Origin: JAGQKC01 sp965223675
GTDB taxonomy: Bacteria; Nitrospirota; Nitrospiria; Nitrospirales; UBA8639
Length of the DNA stretch: 64,000 nucleotides
Reading direction: 5' to 3'
NCBI GenBank assembly: GCA_965223675.1
Contig: OZ245013.1
Span: forward strand, 1,240,001-1,304,000
The notes beneath the pieces are model-generated. The model was not told the DNA's origin. It worked only from the letters and a program-made list of their open reading frames with translations, and did no database searches. The position numbers and the translations under genes are program-made. This document shows positions 25,918 to 35,489 of this stretch, piece by piece; position 1 is the first letter of the stretch; every line of letters begins with the position of its first letter.

Positions 25918-26302
25918 CACCCCTTATTTCAATCTGTATGGCTACCGATTCACACCCATTTAGCCTCCTTTCCAACAAGGTGCACAGAACTATTTGATTT
26001 TCATCGGCGATAATCGTCTTTCCCTCTTTTGTCACTCATTCCCATTATGCAAGTTGACTGTTCTGATAATTTAGACACTTGAGATAAGAAAATCGTCACA
26101 TGTTTTTTTGTGTTAATATACAGCGTGTCGTATTCTTGAGGAGGGAGGAGAACTGCGGGGTGAGAAAGACACTGCTTAAAATCCTGATGGAGGGGACGAC
26201 GGCTTTCAATCGTGAGGTACAGTCGGACACTATTTGCACTGGGATTAGGCAAAAAACCAGAATATGAAGTTAAGAAGTTAGCAGAATGGACTGGACCGTG
26301 AG
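25918..26302. other. Intergenic region between two minus-strand units
   Basis: These 385 bases lie between the operator region and the stop of the MscS-like gene at 26303. A short minus-strand frame at 26001-26252 has no ribosome site, domain or plausible composition. I see no other feature. Confidence 0.4.
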
Positions 26303-27157
26303 TTACTGTGTTCCAAGTCGTCGTTTATTCGAGCCTTCTTCAATAATTTGTTCGTGTGGGATGTGTACTGGCTCTTCATGTTCAGTTTTTAAGACAACGG
26401 AGACCGGCGTAATCTTGATGATTGTGCCCTTCTGTCCAACAAGCAAAACTTGATCCCCGACACGGTAGAGTTGAGAGATGTAATATCGACTCAAGACATT
26501 CGACATAATCGTGCGACTACCAAGCCCTATGGAGAGAGCGATCGCCAAGACCATTCCGGCGATAATGACCGTAATATTGGCCGTAAAGACTGTCATATCC
26601 AGCCCAAGCTCTGTCAGCGCCATCATGATTCCAAACCCAATAATCATCACTTCAAGAAATGAGCTCAATGCACCGGCGTAGGCAATATTCAGGGTTGAGG
26701 ATGTCGAGGCCACCGCGTCTTTTATCACCTTGGCAAGGTAGAGAGCGATCACGAGGATAAGAAAGGCGCCCAGGACATGGGGGAGGTAGGCGATAAAACT
26801 GTTTAAGGTATCGAGGACGACCTTGAGACCAAGCACTTCGGAAGCTGAGACAAGAAACACCAAGAGGACGATGTAATAGACCAGGCCCCCAATGATCTGA
26901 TCAAGATTTTTGGCTATTCCAACTTTTTTTAACGTCTCATTAAAGTTGATCTTCTCTCCCAATGCGACAATCCCAATGACACGTAACAACTTGACCGTCA
27001 ATCCACGAAGGAGTTTGGCTGCCACCCACCCTATGAGAATGATAAGAACGGCCCCAACGATATTGGGTAAGTATGCCCCAACAGTCTCAACTAAACTTTG
27101 AAAAAAGGTCCAGACGACCATTCCCCACTCCTTGACTTCATTCTGAGTGCCAACCAT
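26303..27157 (-). CDS. MscS-like membrane protein with conserved-TM-helix repeats (sigma-linked)
   Basis: The 284-residue protein carries TM-helix repeats (YLPNIVGAVLIILIGWVAAK, then YLPHVLGAFLILVIALYLAK). They are followed by an MscS-like pore segment ALSIGLGSRTIMSN and a short beta domain (YRVGDQVLLVGQKGTIIKIT), ending in VHIPHEQII. It is clearly a paralogue of the gene at 16134-16970. It is the third gene of a probable operon with an ECF sigma factor and a 60-residue protein (12-base gap to the latter), which suggests that its expression is controlled by envelope or osmotic stress. Confidence 0.82.
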   Translation of the reverse strand: MVGTQNEVKEWGMVVWTFFQSLVETVGAYLPNIVGAVLIILIGWVAAKLLRGLTVKLLRVIGIVALGEKINFNETLKKVGIAKNLDQIIGGLVYYIVLLVFLVSASEVLGLKVVLDTLNSFIAYLPHVLGAFLILVIALYLAKVIKDAVASTSSTLNIAYAGALSSFLEVMIIGFGIMMALTELGLDMTVFTANITVIIAGMVLAIALSIGLGSRTIMSNVLSRYYISQLYRVGDQVLLVGQKGTIIKITPVSVVLKTEHEEPVHIPHEQIIEEGSNKRRLGTQ

Positions 27158-27169
27158 ATGTATCTCCTC

Positions 27170-27352
27170 TCACTCGTAGGTTGAATCATCCAGTAAAATT
27201 CCCGGGAGCGACATATAAAATGCTCCAATTTCCTTCGCGACGATAAGAAAGAAAACGGCCTTCATGATACGCTCTTTCGTCACATGATCAGGCTCGGGTA
27301 TTTCCAACGCATCCAGGACTTGTTCAAATACAAGTTGTTCGTCGTCAATCAT
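27170..27352 (-). CDS. Small protein coupled to the sigma factor
   Basis: The 60-residue protein has an ATG that overlaps the sigma-factor stop by eight bases (27345-27352), so translation is probably coupled. It is acidic at the N-terminus (MIDDEQLVFEQVLDALEIPE), with a moderately hydrophobic middle (MKAVFFLIVAKEIGAFY) that is too polar to be a sure TM helix. By position it could be a sigma antagonist or accessory factor, but it has no zinc-binding anti-sigma motif (no His or Cys cluster). I do not recognise its family. Confidence 0.65.
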   Translation of the reverse strand: MIDDEQLVFEQVLDALEIPEPDHVTKERIMKAVFFLIVAKEIGAFYMSLPGILLDDSTYE

Positions 27353-27893
27353 GCTCCATCTCCTCTCGGAGTTTCACCATTAACCGTGAGACTCTCATTT
27401 TGACCGCACTGACCCCTATATCACAAGCCGCAGCAACTTCTTCATAGGTATACTCACCCATATATTTCATGGCGAGGAGTGTTCGGTCTTCTATAGATAA
27501 TTTCAACAGAAGATGGTGAGCCTCGGCAGCATGATTCGGATCGCTTGCAGTTTTCTTTTCTGTTTCCACGTTCTCTAACAAGCGGGCCATTCGGGTTTTG
27601 GCTTTGATGTGATTCAAGCAGTGATTGGTGGTTAAACGATAGAGCCAAGTTGAAAAGGTCGACTGCTTCTTGAAACCGTGAAGGCGCAGGAAGACTTTTA
27701 ACCATACCTCTTGCATCAAGTCCCGGGCATCTGAAGCATTGGGACAGATGAAATAACAGCGTTTCAAGACCTTCGACGCATAACGGTCATAGAGAGCTTC
27801 GAATGCTTTGAGATCGCCTTGGACGATAAGATCGATCAGGGCGTTGTCATCGTCGGTATCATGGATGCCCATGTCAGTAGCATGCGCCTGCAT
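27345..27893 (-). CDS. ECF-type sigma-70 factor
   Basis: The 182-residue protein starts from the ATG at 27893; an upstream TTG would add 13 residues. Region 2 is clear (ALIDLIVQGDLKAFEALYDR, then DARDLMQEVWLKVF and FSTWLYRLTTNHCLNHIK), and region 4 contains a helix-turn-helix (YTYEEVAAACDIGVSAVKMR). There is no region 1.1 or 3, as expected for the extracytoplasmic-function group. It directs RNA polymerase to stress promoters. The operon with a 60-residue protein and a mechanosensitive-type channel suggests an envelope or turgor signal. No classical anti-sigma gene follows. Confidence 0.9.
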   Translation of the reverse strand: MQAHATDMGIHDTDDDNALIDLIVQGDLKAFEALYDRYASKVLKRCYFICPNASDARDLMQEVWLKVFLRLHGFKKQSTFSTWLYRLTTNHCLNHIKAKTRMARLLENVETEKKTASDPNHAAEAHHLLLKLSIEDRTLLAMKYMGEYTYEEVAAACDIGVSAVKMRVSRLMVKLREEMEHD

Positions 27894-28442
27894 AATAACG
27901 TCAGACTCGAATCGTTGAACCCGACTGAACAACCATTTCCTTGTGGCTGGCTCTCTTCTTATTCATCAGCGTCATAGAACAACAAGTTGAATGTGCAGAT
28001 TAGCGCATACGCGCCATTTTCGGAAAAATTTTTCGTCATGTTCTCCCTCTGCTACCTATTAAGTTATTGTAGTGAGACAACTGAGCTGAGCATATCGTCA
28101 CATCGACCCATCCTGAAAACATACGGCGCTGCCATTCAGAGTGACCAGGGAACCAGGTCAGTCATTCCATTGATCACCGGTTTTTCGTAGTCGGGACTGT
28201 CAATATTTCTGCAAGGTAGGCTTACTCAAAGTGGGAAGAAGAATCGGAAAATTTTCTTTTGCAGCTCCTTTGAATATTTTGGCGACGACGAATCGATTCA
28301 ATAAAAACCTCGATCAGTACACTCTCGGGACGACGGAATCACACTCATGCGTTGAGGGATGAACGCGGATTGCTGCTCGTACGTCAATCGATGATTTCTG
28401 ATGGAAATACGTTATAAGCTTCTCGGACTCCGCCATTTCGGC
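27894..28442. other. Intergenic region upstream of the sigma operon and 3' of glgE
   Basis: These 549 bases must hold the promoter of the minus-strand sigma operon in the high-coordinate direction and the 3' end of the glgE transcript. I found no RNA gene and no hairpin with a T-run. A short plus-strand frame at 27987 lacks any support. Confidence 0.4.
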
Positions 28443-30395
28443 TCAAAGCTCAACGAGAAAAATGGCAACGGGTTCCGTATTCGGATCTAAACGAATGATA
28501 TATTCCGTCCCCATCACTTTATGACGGTAGTCTTGAATGAGTTCATGCATGTGATAGTTATCAAATTCTCCAATGCCCATTTCTTTGATGGGAATCGTGA
28601 GCCGTGCTTCTTGTACAGCATACGGATCCATATTCACGGCAATCAGCACGATGTTCGTTTTGTCTTCCGTCATTTTCCCGTAGAAAAGAATATGGTCGTT
28701 ATCGGAGATATAGAATCGTAAATTGGTGAACGAGTGCAACGCGGGTTGCTCTCGCCTGATGCGATTGATCTGCGTTATGTAATCTCGAATATTTCCTGGA
28801 CGGTCCCAGTCCCAGTGTCTGATTTCATATTTCTCAGAATCCCGATATTCTTCGGTTCCAGCAATGGCCGTATTTTCGCATAACTCGTAACTATTATAGA
28901 TGCCGTATGTCGGGGAAAGCGTGGCCGCCAGCGCGAATCGAAATTTAAACGCAGGCCGTCCTCCCTTTTGCAAGACTTCGGGAAGAATGTCTGGAGTGTT
29001 GGCAAAAAAGTTCGGGCGGAAATAGTCTTTCATGGGAGACTGCGTTAATTCCGTGAGGTACTCGGTCATTTCCAGTTTGGTATTACGCCACGTAAAGTAA
29101 GTATACGATTGCGTAAAGCCGGACTTCGCTAAGACCCGCATCATTTTGGGGCGAGTGAACGCTTCTGCCAGAAACAGCACCTCGGGGTGATCCGATTGAA
29201 TTTCCCGAATGAGCCACTCCCAAAAAATCACCGGTTTCGTGTGAGGGTTATCAACGCGAAAAATCTTTACCCCACGTTCAACCCAAAATAACACGACACG
29301 CTTCATTTCCTGCCATATCTCTGCCCAGGCGTCAGAATAAAAATCTAGGGCGTAGATATCTTCATATTTTTTTGGAGGATTTTCGGCATATTTGATAGAG
29401 CCATCAGGACGTTGCTTAAACCATTCCGGATGTTCCGTCACATAGGGATGATCAGGAGTTGCATTAATGGCAAAATCTAAAGCAATTTCCATCCCATGTT
29501 TATGAACCGCTTCTTGAAAGTGAGCAAAATCATCAAGGCTTCCTATTGCAGGTTCTATGGCATCATGACCGCCATGCACACTTCCGATGGCCCAAGGACT
29601 TCCAGGATCTCCGGGTTTGGACGTGAGGCTGTTATTACGGCCTTTGCGATTGGTTTCTCCAATGGGATGAATCGGGGTGAGGTACAAGACGTCGAACCCC
29701 ATCTCGCGAATGAGAGGAAGACGTGTTTCACAATCTCGAAATGTTCCCCCTTTGCCTTCCACCATGCCCTCAGAGCGAGGGAAAATCTCATACCATGCAC
29801 CATATCGCGCACGCTCTCGGTCCACGACAACTTCCAATGTCCGAGCGTACGTGGTCCAGGCGAATCTTGGTTCATGCTCGCCAACCAAGTTGGCTAACGT
29901 TTGATCCAATGCTACAGTAATTTTGGCTTCCTGATCCGACGCGGATGCGAATTGCTCTAACCAATTTTTGAGCTGCGACTTATCAGTACCTTTGGCACGC
30001 GACATCGCGAGCTTGATCTGGGCCTCGCCTTCCAAGAGTTCACTTGCCAAATCAGGCTGTACGCCATGTTTTTTCTTGAGTTCGAGTCGCCAAGTCTCAA
30101 AACTCTGGACGTAGCCTCCAACCGTATACACATATCGAGTATTTTTTTCGAGAACGAACGAACCCGCCCATCGGTCATTATCCACATGATGCATGGGAGT
30201 TTCTGACCATTCTTTTTGATCGTGGACTTTGTGGCGCAGTCTGGCGGTGAGCGTGTCATGACCCTCCTTAAAGATGTCGGCCGTGACTTCTAACGTTTCA
30301 CCGACGATGCGCTTGATCGGATATCGCCCAGCGTCAAGTTCAGGTTCGACATATTCAATAACGATTGGATGAAGCGTTTTGGGTAACTTGTGCAT
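28443..30395 (-). CDS. glgE: Alpha-1,4-glucan:maltose-1-phosphate maltosyltransferase
   Basis: The 650-residue GH13 enzyme adds maltosyl units from maltose-1-phosphate to alpha-glucan. The N-terminal domain contains IVIEYVEPELDAGRYPIKR, which is characteristic of GlgE. The catalytic barrel shows the nucleophile region IFRVDNPHTKPVIFWEWL, the acid/base stretch VLFLAEAFTRPKMM, and SYTYFTWRN. Another conserved GlgE stretch is VHGGHDAIEPAIGSLDDF. Its length is normal. It follows the TreS-maltokinase gene by about 108 bases, so both steps of the GlgE pathway are encoded together. The branching enzyme GlgB is not in this window. Confidence 0.95.
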   Translation of the reverse strand: MHKLPKTLHPIVIEYVEPELDAGRYPIKRIVGETLEVTADIFKEGHDTLTARLRHKVHDQKEWSETPMHHVDNDRWAGSFVLEKNTRYVYTVGGYVQSFETWRLELKKKHGVQPDLASELLEGEAQIKLAMSRAKGTDKSQLKNWLEQFASASDQEAKITVALDQTLANLVGEHEPRFAWTTYARTLEVVVDRERARYGAWYEIFPRSEGMVEGKGGTFRDCETRLPLIREMGFDVLYLTPIHPIGETNRKGRNNSLTSKPGDPGSPWAIGSVHGGHDAIEPAIGSLDDFAHFQEAVHKHGMEIALDFAINATPDHPYVTEHPEWFKQRPDGSIKYAENPPKKYEDIYALDFYSDAWAEIWQEMKRVVLFWVERGVKIFRVDNPHTKPVIFWEWLIREIQSDHPEVLFLAEAFTRPKMMRVLAKSGFTQSYTYFTWRNTKLEMTEYLTELTQSPMKDYFRPNFFANTPDILPEVLQKGGRPAFKFRFALAATLSPTYGIYNSYELCENTAIAGTEEYRDSEKYEIRHWDWDRPGNIRDYITQINRIRREQPALHSFTNLRFYISDNDHILFYGKMTEDKTNIVLIAVNMDPYAVQEARLTIPIKEMGIGEFDNYHMHELIQDYRHKVMGTEYIIRLDPNTEPVAIFLVEL

Positions 30396-30503
30396 CGTGC
30401 ACTCCTTTTCATACTCAAAGTGTTTTAAGCTTCAGTGTCGACGAAAATCTTACTATCTCACTCGAGTGGACGAAGATTAGCACTCAAATAAAAAACAGCT
30501 CTC

Positions 30504-33500
30504 TTATTCTGTTTCAAGAATTTGCCGTATCCCATCTAATGGAATGCCGACCCAATCAGGGCGATTGTTGAGTTCATAACCCAACTCATAGATCGCTTTC
30601 TGAATAATATAGGCGTCCAACAGGACAAAAAGCTCATCACGGTCCTGTGGAAGAAAAGGTGCCTCTTCCGTCACAGACAAATACGCGCTAAGAAACGTCG
30701 TACTGACGCAAATCTGCCAGAATCTTGCCCACGGTTCCAGCACGGGATAGTCCTCAGGTCGCACACCTGCGACTTGTCCTACAAGGCTGGAATACGCTGC
30801 ATAGTGAAAGGACCGCAGCATGCCCGCCACATCTCGAAGGGGTGATTCCTTTAAACGCCGAACGCTCAACGGCCGCGCAGGTTCGCCTTCAAAATCAATA
30901 ATGATAAAGTCTTTTCCGGTGTACAGCACTTGTCCGAGATGATAGTCGCCATGACAACGAATGCGCATAGCTTTAATCTTTTGATCGCGAACCGGCAGAA
31001 ACCGTTTTCTCAAGATCGTTTCCATGCCAAGAAACTCTTTTGCCGTCGACTGGATGGAGTCAGGTAATGTTTTGAGACGGTGTTTCAGCAAGGGAAGATT
31101 TTGATTCGCTAATCCCACCATGCTTTGGTATAGGCTGCGTCGGTAAAAATCCGTAAACGATTCAGGGGTAAAACTTTGGTCTTCCGTCTCAGACCCTAAG
31201 GCCAGGTGTAACTCTCCGGTTCGAACACCCAACAATCGAACTTCTTCGAGGTAGGGACCGATAAATTCTTGGGCCAGTTGGGGAACCTCCTTTTCAAGTA
31301 ATGTCGAAAGATGGCCTTGCGGAATCATCGAAGACGTCATGGTTGTCGGATGAGTCGATGCTGCTTCGTAGTAACGACCTAATTCGTCCAGGGTATATCG
31401 CCACGCGTCTCCTTCGTTCACCATATATTTCTGAAGAATGCCAACTGAGATTGTCTCTCCATTGTCTCGTTGATACTCCAGTTGGCCAGCAACAGGAGCG
31501 ATGTGCGGAAACCCTTTGGCCGTTAAGAAATGTCCAATTTCCAAATCTGGATTGACTCCAATGTCGATACGACGATACAGCTTTAAGATGAACTCACTTC
31601 CGAATGCAATAGAGCTGTTACTTTGTTCTCCTCGAAGAATAGTCGGGAGTAAATGCGGGCGTTGTGTCGTGAGTCGACGTCGAAATTCTCGCACAGATCC
31701 TGCCACGAAATCTCCCAAAGGACCATTATATCGGCGTCCTCGCGTCATGCTATCAAGCAAGTGAGTTAAGAACGGTGGCGTCCAGACCGCATCGCATAAC
31801 ACTCCGTGACGTTCTTGCCCTTTTTGCTTAATCGTGATTTCCGCCAAGAGTGCCGGAGTATCCTGTAAACTTCTGGCTTCTTCCGGCGTAATGAAACGAA
31901 GGGGGAAGAAGTAGGTCTCTGGTTCTCCTTCGGTATATTCAACGCGGAACAAACAAAGTACAACTAATGGATCTTCATTGGGAACAGAAACGGTTTCAAT
32001 AATTTCGACGCCCTGAAGAATTCGAGCTTTTCCTCCAAACCAACGACAACCTCGAAGATAATCCGGCAAGATAGCTTGCAGGCGCACCTTATCCCGACTC
32101 GTCGGTAGATGCTCCCAATCTCGTGTGGTCGTCAGTGTGGGAATATCTCCGGAATCTGTTGAGAGCATCGGGGTGGCATCTGATACAGACGCTTGGAGTT
32201 GAAACCAATAAAATGTGTGCCCACTTAATGTGAGAAAGTAGGGCAACTCACCAATTGGTGGGAATTTCGTATGTCCGAAAATTGAGGTCGGCACCATGCC
32301 CTTGTATTTTGAAAGGTCCAGTTCGACACATTGCGCATAGCGGGAAAGGTTTGCGGCGATTAACACCAGTTCCTCGTCATATTGCCGGAGATACACCAGC
32401 ACTTTGCGGTTGGCTGGTTGTAAGAATTGAATGCTTCCTTGCCCAAACACTTTAAATTGCTTACGGATAGACAACATTCGTTTCATCCACCACAGTAGTG
32501 ATTGGGCATTATCTTGCTGCAATTCCACATTCACCGCTTCATAGTGGTACTCCGGATCGATGATAATGGGAAGATAGAGCTTCTGTGGATTCGTTCTTGA
32601 AAAACCAGCATTGCGATCCGCATTCCATTGCATGGGAGTGCGCACGCCATTGCGATCCCCGAGGTAATAATTATCTCCCATCCCGATTTCTTCGCCGTAG
32701 TAAATCACTGGAGTCCCCGGCATGGAGAACAGAAGACTATACATCAGTTCGATTTTCTTTCGATCATTCCCGAGGAGAGGAGACAGTCGTCTCCGAATGC
32801 CAAGATTGATCCGAGCCTTGCTGTCATGCGCGAACATGCGATACATGTAATCCCGCTCTTCATCGGTCACCATCTCGAGCGTGAGTTCGTCATGATTGCG
32901 AAGAAAGAGCGCCCATTGACAGTTTTCTGGGATATCGGGAGTCTGGTCCAGAATATCGATGATGGGATAGCGGTCCTCCATCTGCATGGCCATAAACAAG
33001 CGCGGCATGAGCGGGAAGTGAAAATTCATATGGCATTCATCACCATTTCCAAAATAGGCCGCCGCATCTTCCGGCCATTGATTGGCTTCGGCTAACAGCA
33101 TTCGATTTTTGTATTTTTTGTCGACATGCTTTCGAAGTTTTTTCAGGTACACATGCGTCTCATGAAGATTCTCACAACTGGTGCCTTCTCGTTCGTAGAG
33201 ATAGGGGACGGCATCGAGCCGAAGCCCGTCGACACCCATATCAAACCAAAAGTCTAGGACCTCAAAGATGGCACGTTGCACATCAGGATTGTCATAATTG
33301 AGGTCCGGTTGATGCGAGAAAAATCGATGCCAATAGTAGGCATTCGCCACAGGATCCCATGTCCAGTTGGAGTTTTCCGTATCCTTAAAAATAATCCGCG
33401 TGTCTTTGTACTCTTCTCCGGCTTCACTCCAGACATAATACTCGCGCCACTTGCTGCCGATTGGGGATTTTCTCGCCCGTTGAAACCAAGGATGCTGATC

Positions 33501-33851
33501 AGATGTGTGATTGACAACGAGTTCTGTGATCACCCGAAGACCTCGACGATGGGCCTCGCGGACAAATGCTCGAAAATCTCGACGAGTTCCGTACGAGGCA
33601 TGGATGTTCGTAAAGTCAGCGATGTCGTACCCATCATCGCGTAATGGCGATGGACAAAACGGGAGCAGCCAGATGGCTGTGACGCCAAGGTCCTGCAAAT
33701 AGTCCAACTTTTCCACAAGCCCACGAAAATCGCCAACGCCATCAGCATTACTATCATGAAAAGCGCGAACGTGTAACTCATAGATAATGGCATCCTTAAA
33801 CCACAGAGGATCGTTTTCTCCAAACTCAGACATCTTGTCAGAACCAGGCAT
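30504..33851 (-). CDS. treS: Trehalose synthase-maltokinase fusion (TreS-Pep2)
   Basis: The protein has about 1115 residues. Residues 1 to about 550 are trehalose synthase (GH13): VDGLRLDAVPYLYEREG holds the nucleophile, LLAEANQWPEDAAAYFG the acid/base, and FLRNHDELTLE the third acid. Residues about 590-1115 are maltokinase Pep2, with the kinase-like motifs CHGDYHLGQVLYTGKDFIII and DFEGEP. Together they turn trehalose into maltose and then maltose-1-phosphate, the donor for GlgE. AAGGAGG lies four bases before the second of two tandem ATGs, so I use 33851 rather than 33854. TreS-maltokinase fusions are known in other bacteria. Confidence 0.95.
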   Translation of the reverse strand: MPGSDKMSEFGENDPLWFKDAIIYELHVRAFHDSNADGVGDFRGLVEKLDYLQDLGVTAIWLLPFCPSPLRDDGYDIADFTNIHASYGTRRDFRAFVREAHRRGLRVITELVVNHTSDQHPWFQRARKSPIGSKWREYYVWSEAGEEYKDTRIIFKDTENSNWTWDPVANAYYWHRFFSHQPDLNYDNPDVQRAIFEVLDFWFDMGVDGLRLDAVPYLYEREGTSCENLHETHVYLKKLRKHVDKKYKNRMLLAEANQWPEDAAAYFGNGDECHMNFHFPLMPRLFMAMQMEDRYPIIDILDQTPDIPENCQWALFLRNHDELTLEMVTDEERDYMYRMFAHDSKARINLGIRRRLSPLLGNDRKKIELMYSLLFSMPGTPVIYYGEEIGMGDNYYLGDRNGVRTPMQWNADRNAGFSRTNPQKLYLPIIIDPEYHYEAVNVELQQDNAQSLLWWMKRMLSIRKQFKVFGQGSIQFLQPANRKVLVYLRQYDEELVLIAANLSRYAQCVELDLSKYKGMVPTSIFGHTKFPPIGELPYFLTLSGHTFYWFQLQASVSDATPMLSTDSGDIPTLTTTRDWEHLPTSRDKVRLQAILPDYLRGCRWFGGKARILQGVEIIETVSVPNEDPLVVLCLFRVEYTEGEPETYFFPLRFITPEEARSLQDTPALLAEITIKQKGQERHGVLCDAVWTPPFLTHLLDSMTRGRRYNGPLGDFVAGSVREFRRRLTTQRPHLLPTILRGEQSNSSIAFGSEFILKLYRRIDIGVNPDLEIGHFLTAKGFPHIAPVAGQLEYQRDNGETISVGILQKYMVNEGDAWRYTLDELGRYYEAASTHPTTMTSSMIPQGHLSTLLEKEVPQLAQEFIGPYLEEVRLLGVRTGELHLALGSETEDQSFTPESFTDFYRRSLYQSMVGLANQNLPLLKHRLKTLPDSIQSTAKEFLGMETILRKRFLPVRDQKIKAMRIRCHGDYHLGQVLYTGKDFIIIDFEGEPARPLSVRRLKESPLRDVAGMLRSFHYAAYSSLVGQVAGVRPEDYPVLEPWARFWQICVSTTFLSAYLSVTEEAPFLPQDRDELFVLLDAYIIQKAIYELGYELNNRPDWVGIPLDGIRQILETE

Positions 33852-34661
33852 CATTCCTCCTTATTGTGCTCCATTGGTATACGAGATAATATAAACCATT
33901 CTACACGGGAAGGCGTACAAGGAACATCAGCAATATCTGATTTTTTACTCCCTTAAATCATCATTGCACATACCCGAGCTAGATTAATACCGTTCTAAAA
34001 CTCTGCCTTCTTACTGGCTATTAGGGAAACGATAGTTCACAAGCCTGATTAAACCAGAGAGCGGAAAACGATGGAAGGGTCATGAATAAAAAAAATTGAA
34101 CAGGCAAGTGTGGACAGGGAGGGACAGTTAGGAAAGCGACGATGGGAGGCATTTTGAAGCAAGGGGAAACGTGTATACTCGATCATTGATCACACGAGCG
34201 CGAATACACTCATCACGATTTGGCTCTCCTGACGAATGAGTGATGTTGTCTATGACGTCGTGGGTATCAACATTGAGCGATAGCCGAGTCAAGTAACGTC
34301 CTCATGTTTGAAATGAGAAATGACGTGGCGTTCGCTGGGATACCTGTGAGTCACAGAATAACAAGGTGGGGTGCTCAACAAAGGGTGCCACATCATCAGA
34401 CGGCTTTCCGATACGGAACCATCGTCTCCAAGATTCTCTCGATTGGAACGTATGTGGATGCGCGATAGTTGGCGTTTTATCGTGTCGGGATAACTGAATC
34501 GGCTAGAGAGGCTTTTAACACTGAACAGATCGTCGGCAAGCAGAAAACATACCCAATCCACCGAACCATATCTAATAACCGAATAGGCAAACTGGGGCCT
34601 ATAGTTCAATTTCAATACGGACAGTCGAATGTTGTATATGAAACTAAAACAAAGGAGGGCT
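33852..34661. other. Long intergenic region between glycogen and EPS loci
   Basis: About 810 bases hold no gene I can support. Overlapping short frames on both strands (34289-34615 minus, 34469-34663 plus) lack ribosome sites and domains. The first part should contain the promoter of the treS-glgE unit. An AT-rich stretch with TTTATATTATC on the minus strand near 33885-33895 is a candidate -10 area, without a clean -35. Confidence 0.4.
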
Positions 34662-34708
34662 GAAGAAAATCGTCAATAGGGCCGCGGGCAGGGGCTGCGA
34701 TTTTCTTC
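34662..34708 (-). terminator. Terminator-like hairpin at the end of the EPS operon
   Basis: Arms GAAGAAAATCG (34662-34672) and CGATTTTCTTC (34698-34708) are exact inverted copies around a 25-base GC-rich loop. The structure starts 20 bases past the stop of the minus-strand gene at 34728, and the distal arm is T-rich in that direction. It probably ends the EPS transcript. Confidence 0.5.
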
Positions 34709-34727
34709 ATTGGGCATGGCGGGGATT

Positions 34728-35489
34728 TTAGAGGAATTTGTAAAGAAACTTCGGAATATAAAACTTCTGTTTGGTGAACACAATACCTAGCAAATTACCA
34801 CCCCTCATGAGAATTTGCTTTTTCACGCTATTTGCTACAGCAGATCGAGTTTTTTCAGCTTCTACTACCAGTACTATGCCATCTACTGTCTCCGAAATCG
34901 CAAGACTATCTTTAGCCACAGTCACTGGAGAGGAATCAATGAGGATGAGGGAAAATTTTTCCCTAATTGTCTTCCACATGTCCGGAGAACTAAATTGATT
35001 TCGTCGAGTGAGCGATGATTGAAGATTTGCAGAAAGAGTGGCAAGAAATAAATTTGCTCTCTCCACCTCAGAAACAACTCTATCAAGCGTCAGTCCTTCT
35101 TTTAGTAACTGGTCTATGGGAGGTTTTGACTCCACGTCAAATGCTTGATATTGACAGGGATTGCTCCCATCAGCTTCGATGAGCAGAACAGGCTTTGCGC
35201 TCTTCTGTGCCGAAGCAATCGCAAAATCCCGTACCAGAGTAGATGTCCCTTCTCCTTCCAGAGACCCGATAAACTGGATCACGTTTTTTTCAGGATTAGG
35301 TAGCAAGGCAGAAATACTTTGCGCTAATCCTAATAATTCTGATACCTGATAAAGGGTAGGAGCAAGGCCGTCGTGCGTTAAGTTTGAGGTGGAAGGCAAA
35401 GAAACGGTTGCCGAAACATTATCTTGCTCCTTAGTTTCCGCAAACCGCTCTCCGTGAGCGATTTGCAATGCATCATATATTTTACTCAT
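34728..35489 (-). CDS. CpsD/BY-kinase-like ATPase with degenerate Walker A
   Basis: The 253-residue protein has the fold of bacterial tyrosine autokinases that control EPS chain length (CpsD/CapB, or the XrtA-associated kinase). The Walker A loop reads SLEGEGTSTL: the invariant lysine (normally EGKST) is Thr. The second P-loop-like motif (VLLIEADGSNP) has Glu-Ala-Asp instead of Asp-x-Asp. Walker B is present (LILIDSSPV). There is no tyrosine cluster at the C-terminus, although two Tyr occur near the end (YIPKFLYKFL). It may be a structural partner of the Wzz protein rather than an active kinase. It overlaps the upstream ATPase gene by one base (TAATG). Confidence 0.8.
   Translation of the reverse strand: MSKIYDALQIAHGERFAETKEQDNVSATVSLPSTSNLTHDGLAPTLYQVSELLGLAQSISALLPNPEKNVIQFIGSLEGEGTSTLVRDFAIASAQKSAKPVLLIEADGSNPCQYQAFDVESKPPIDQLLKEGLTLDRVVSEVERANLFLATLSANLQSSLTRRNQFSSPDMWKTIREKFSLILIDSSPVTVAKDSLAISETVDGIVLVVEAEKTRSAVANSVKKQILMRGGNLLGIVFTKQKFYIPKFLYKFL

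Noticed and set aside
26001..26252. 83-codon minus-strand frame upstream of the exported-protein region
   Set aside because: No ribosome site, no domain and no helical or membrane pattern.
34289..34663. Overlapping short frames on both strands in the gap before the EPS locus
   Set aside because: They occupy the same DNA on opposite strands, lack start signals and show no protein-like pattern.
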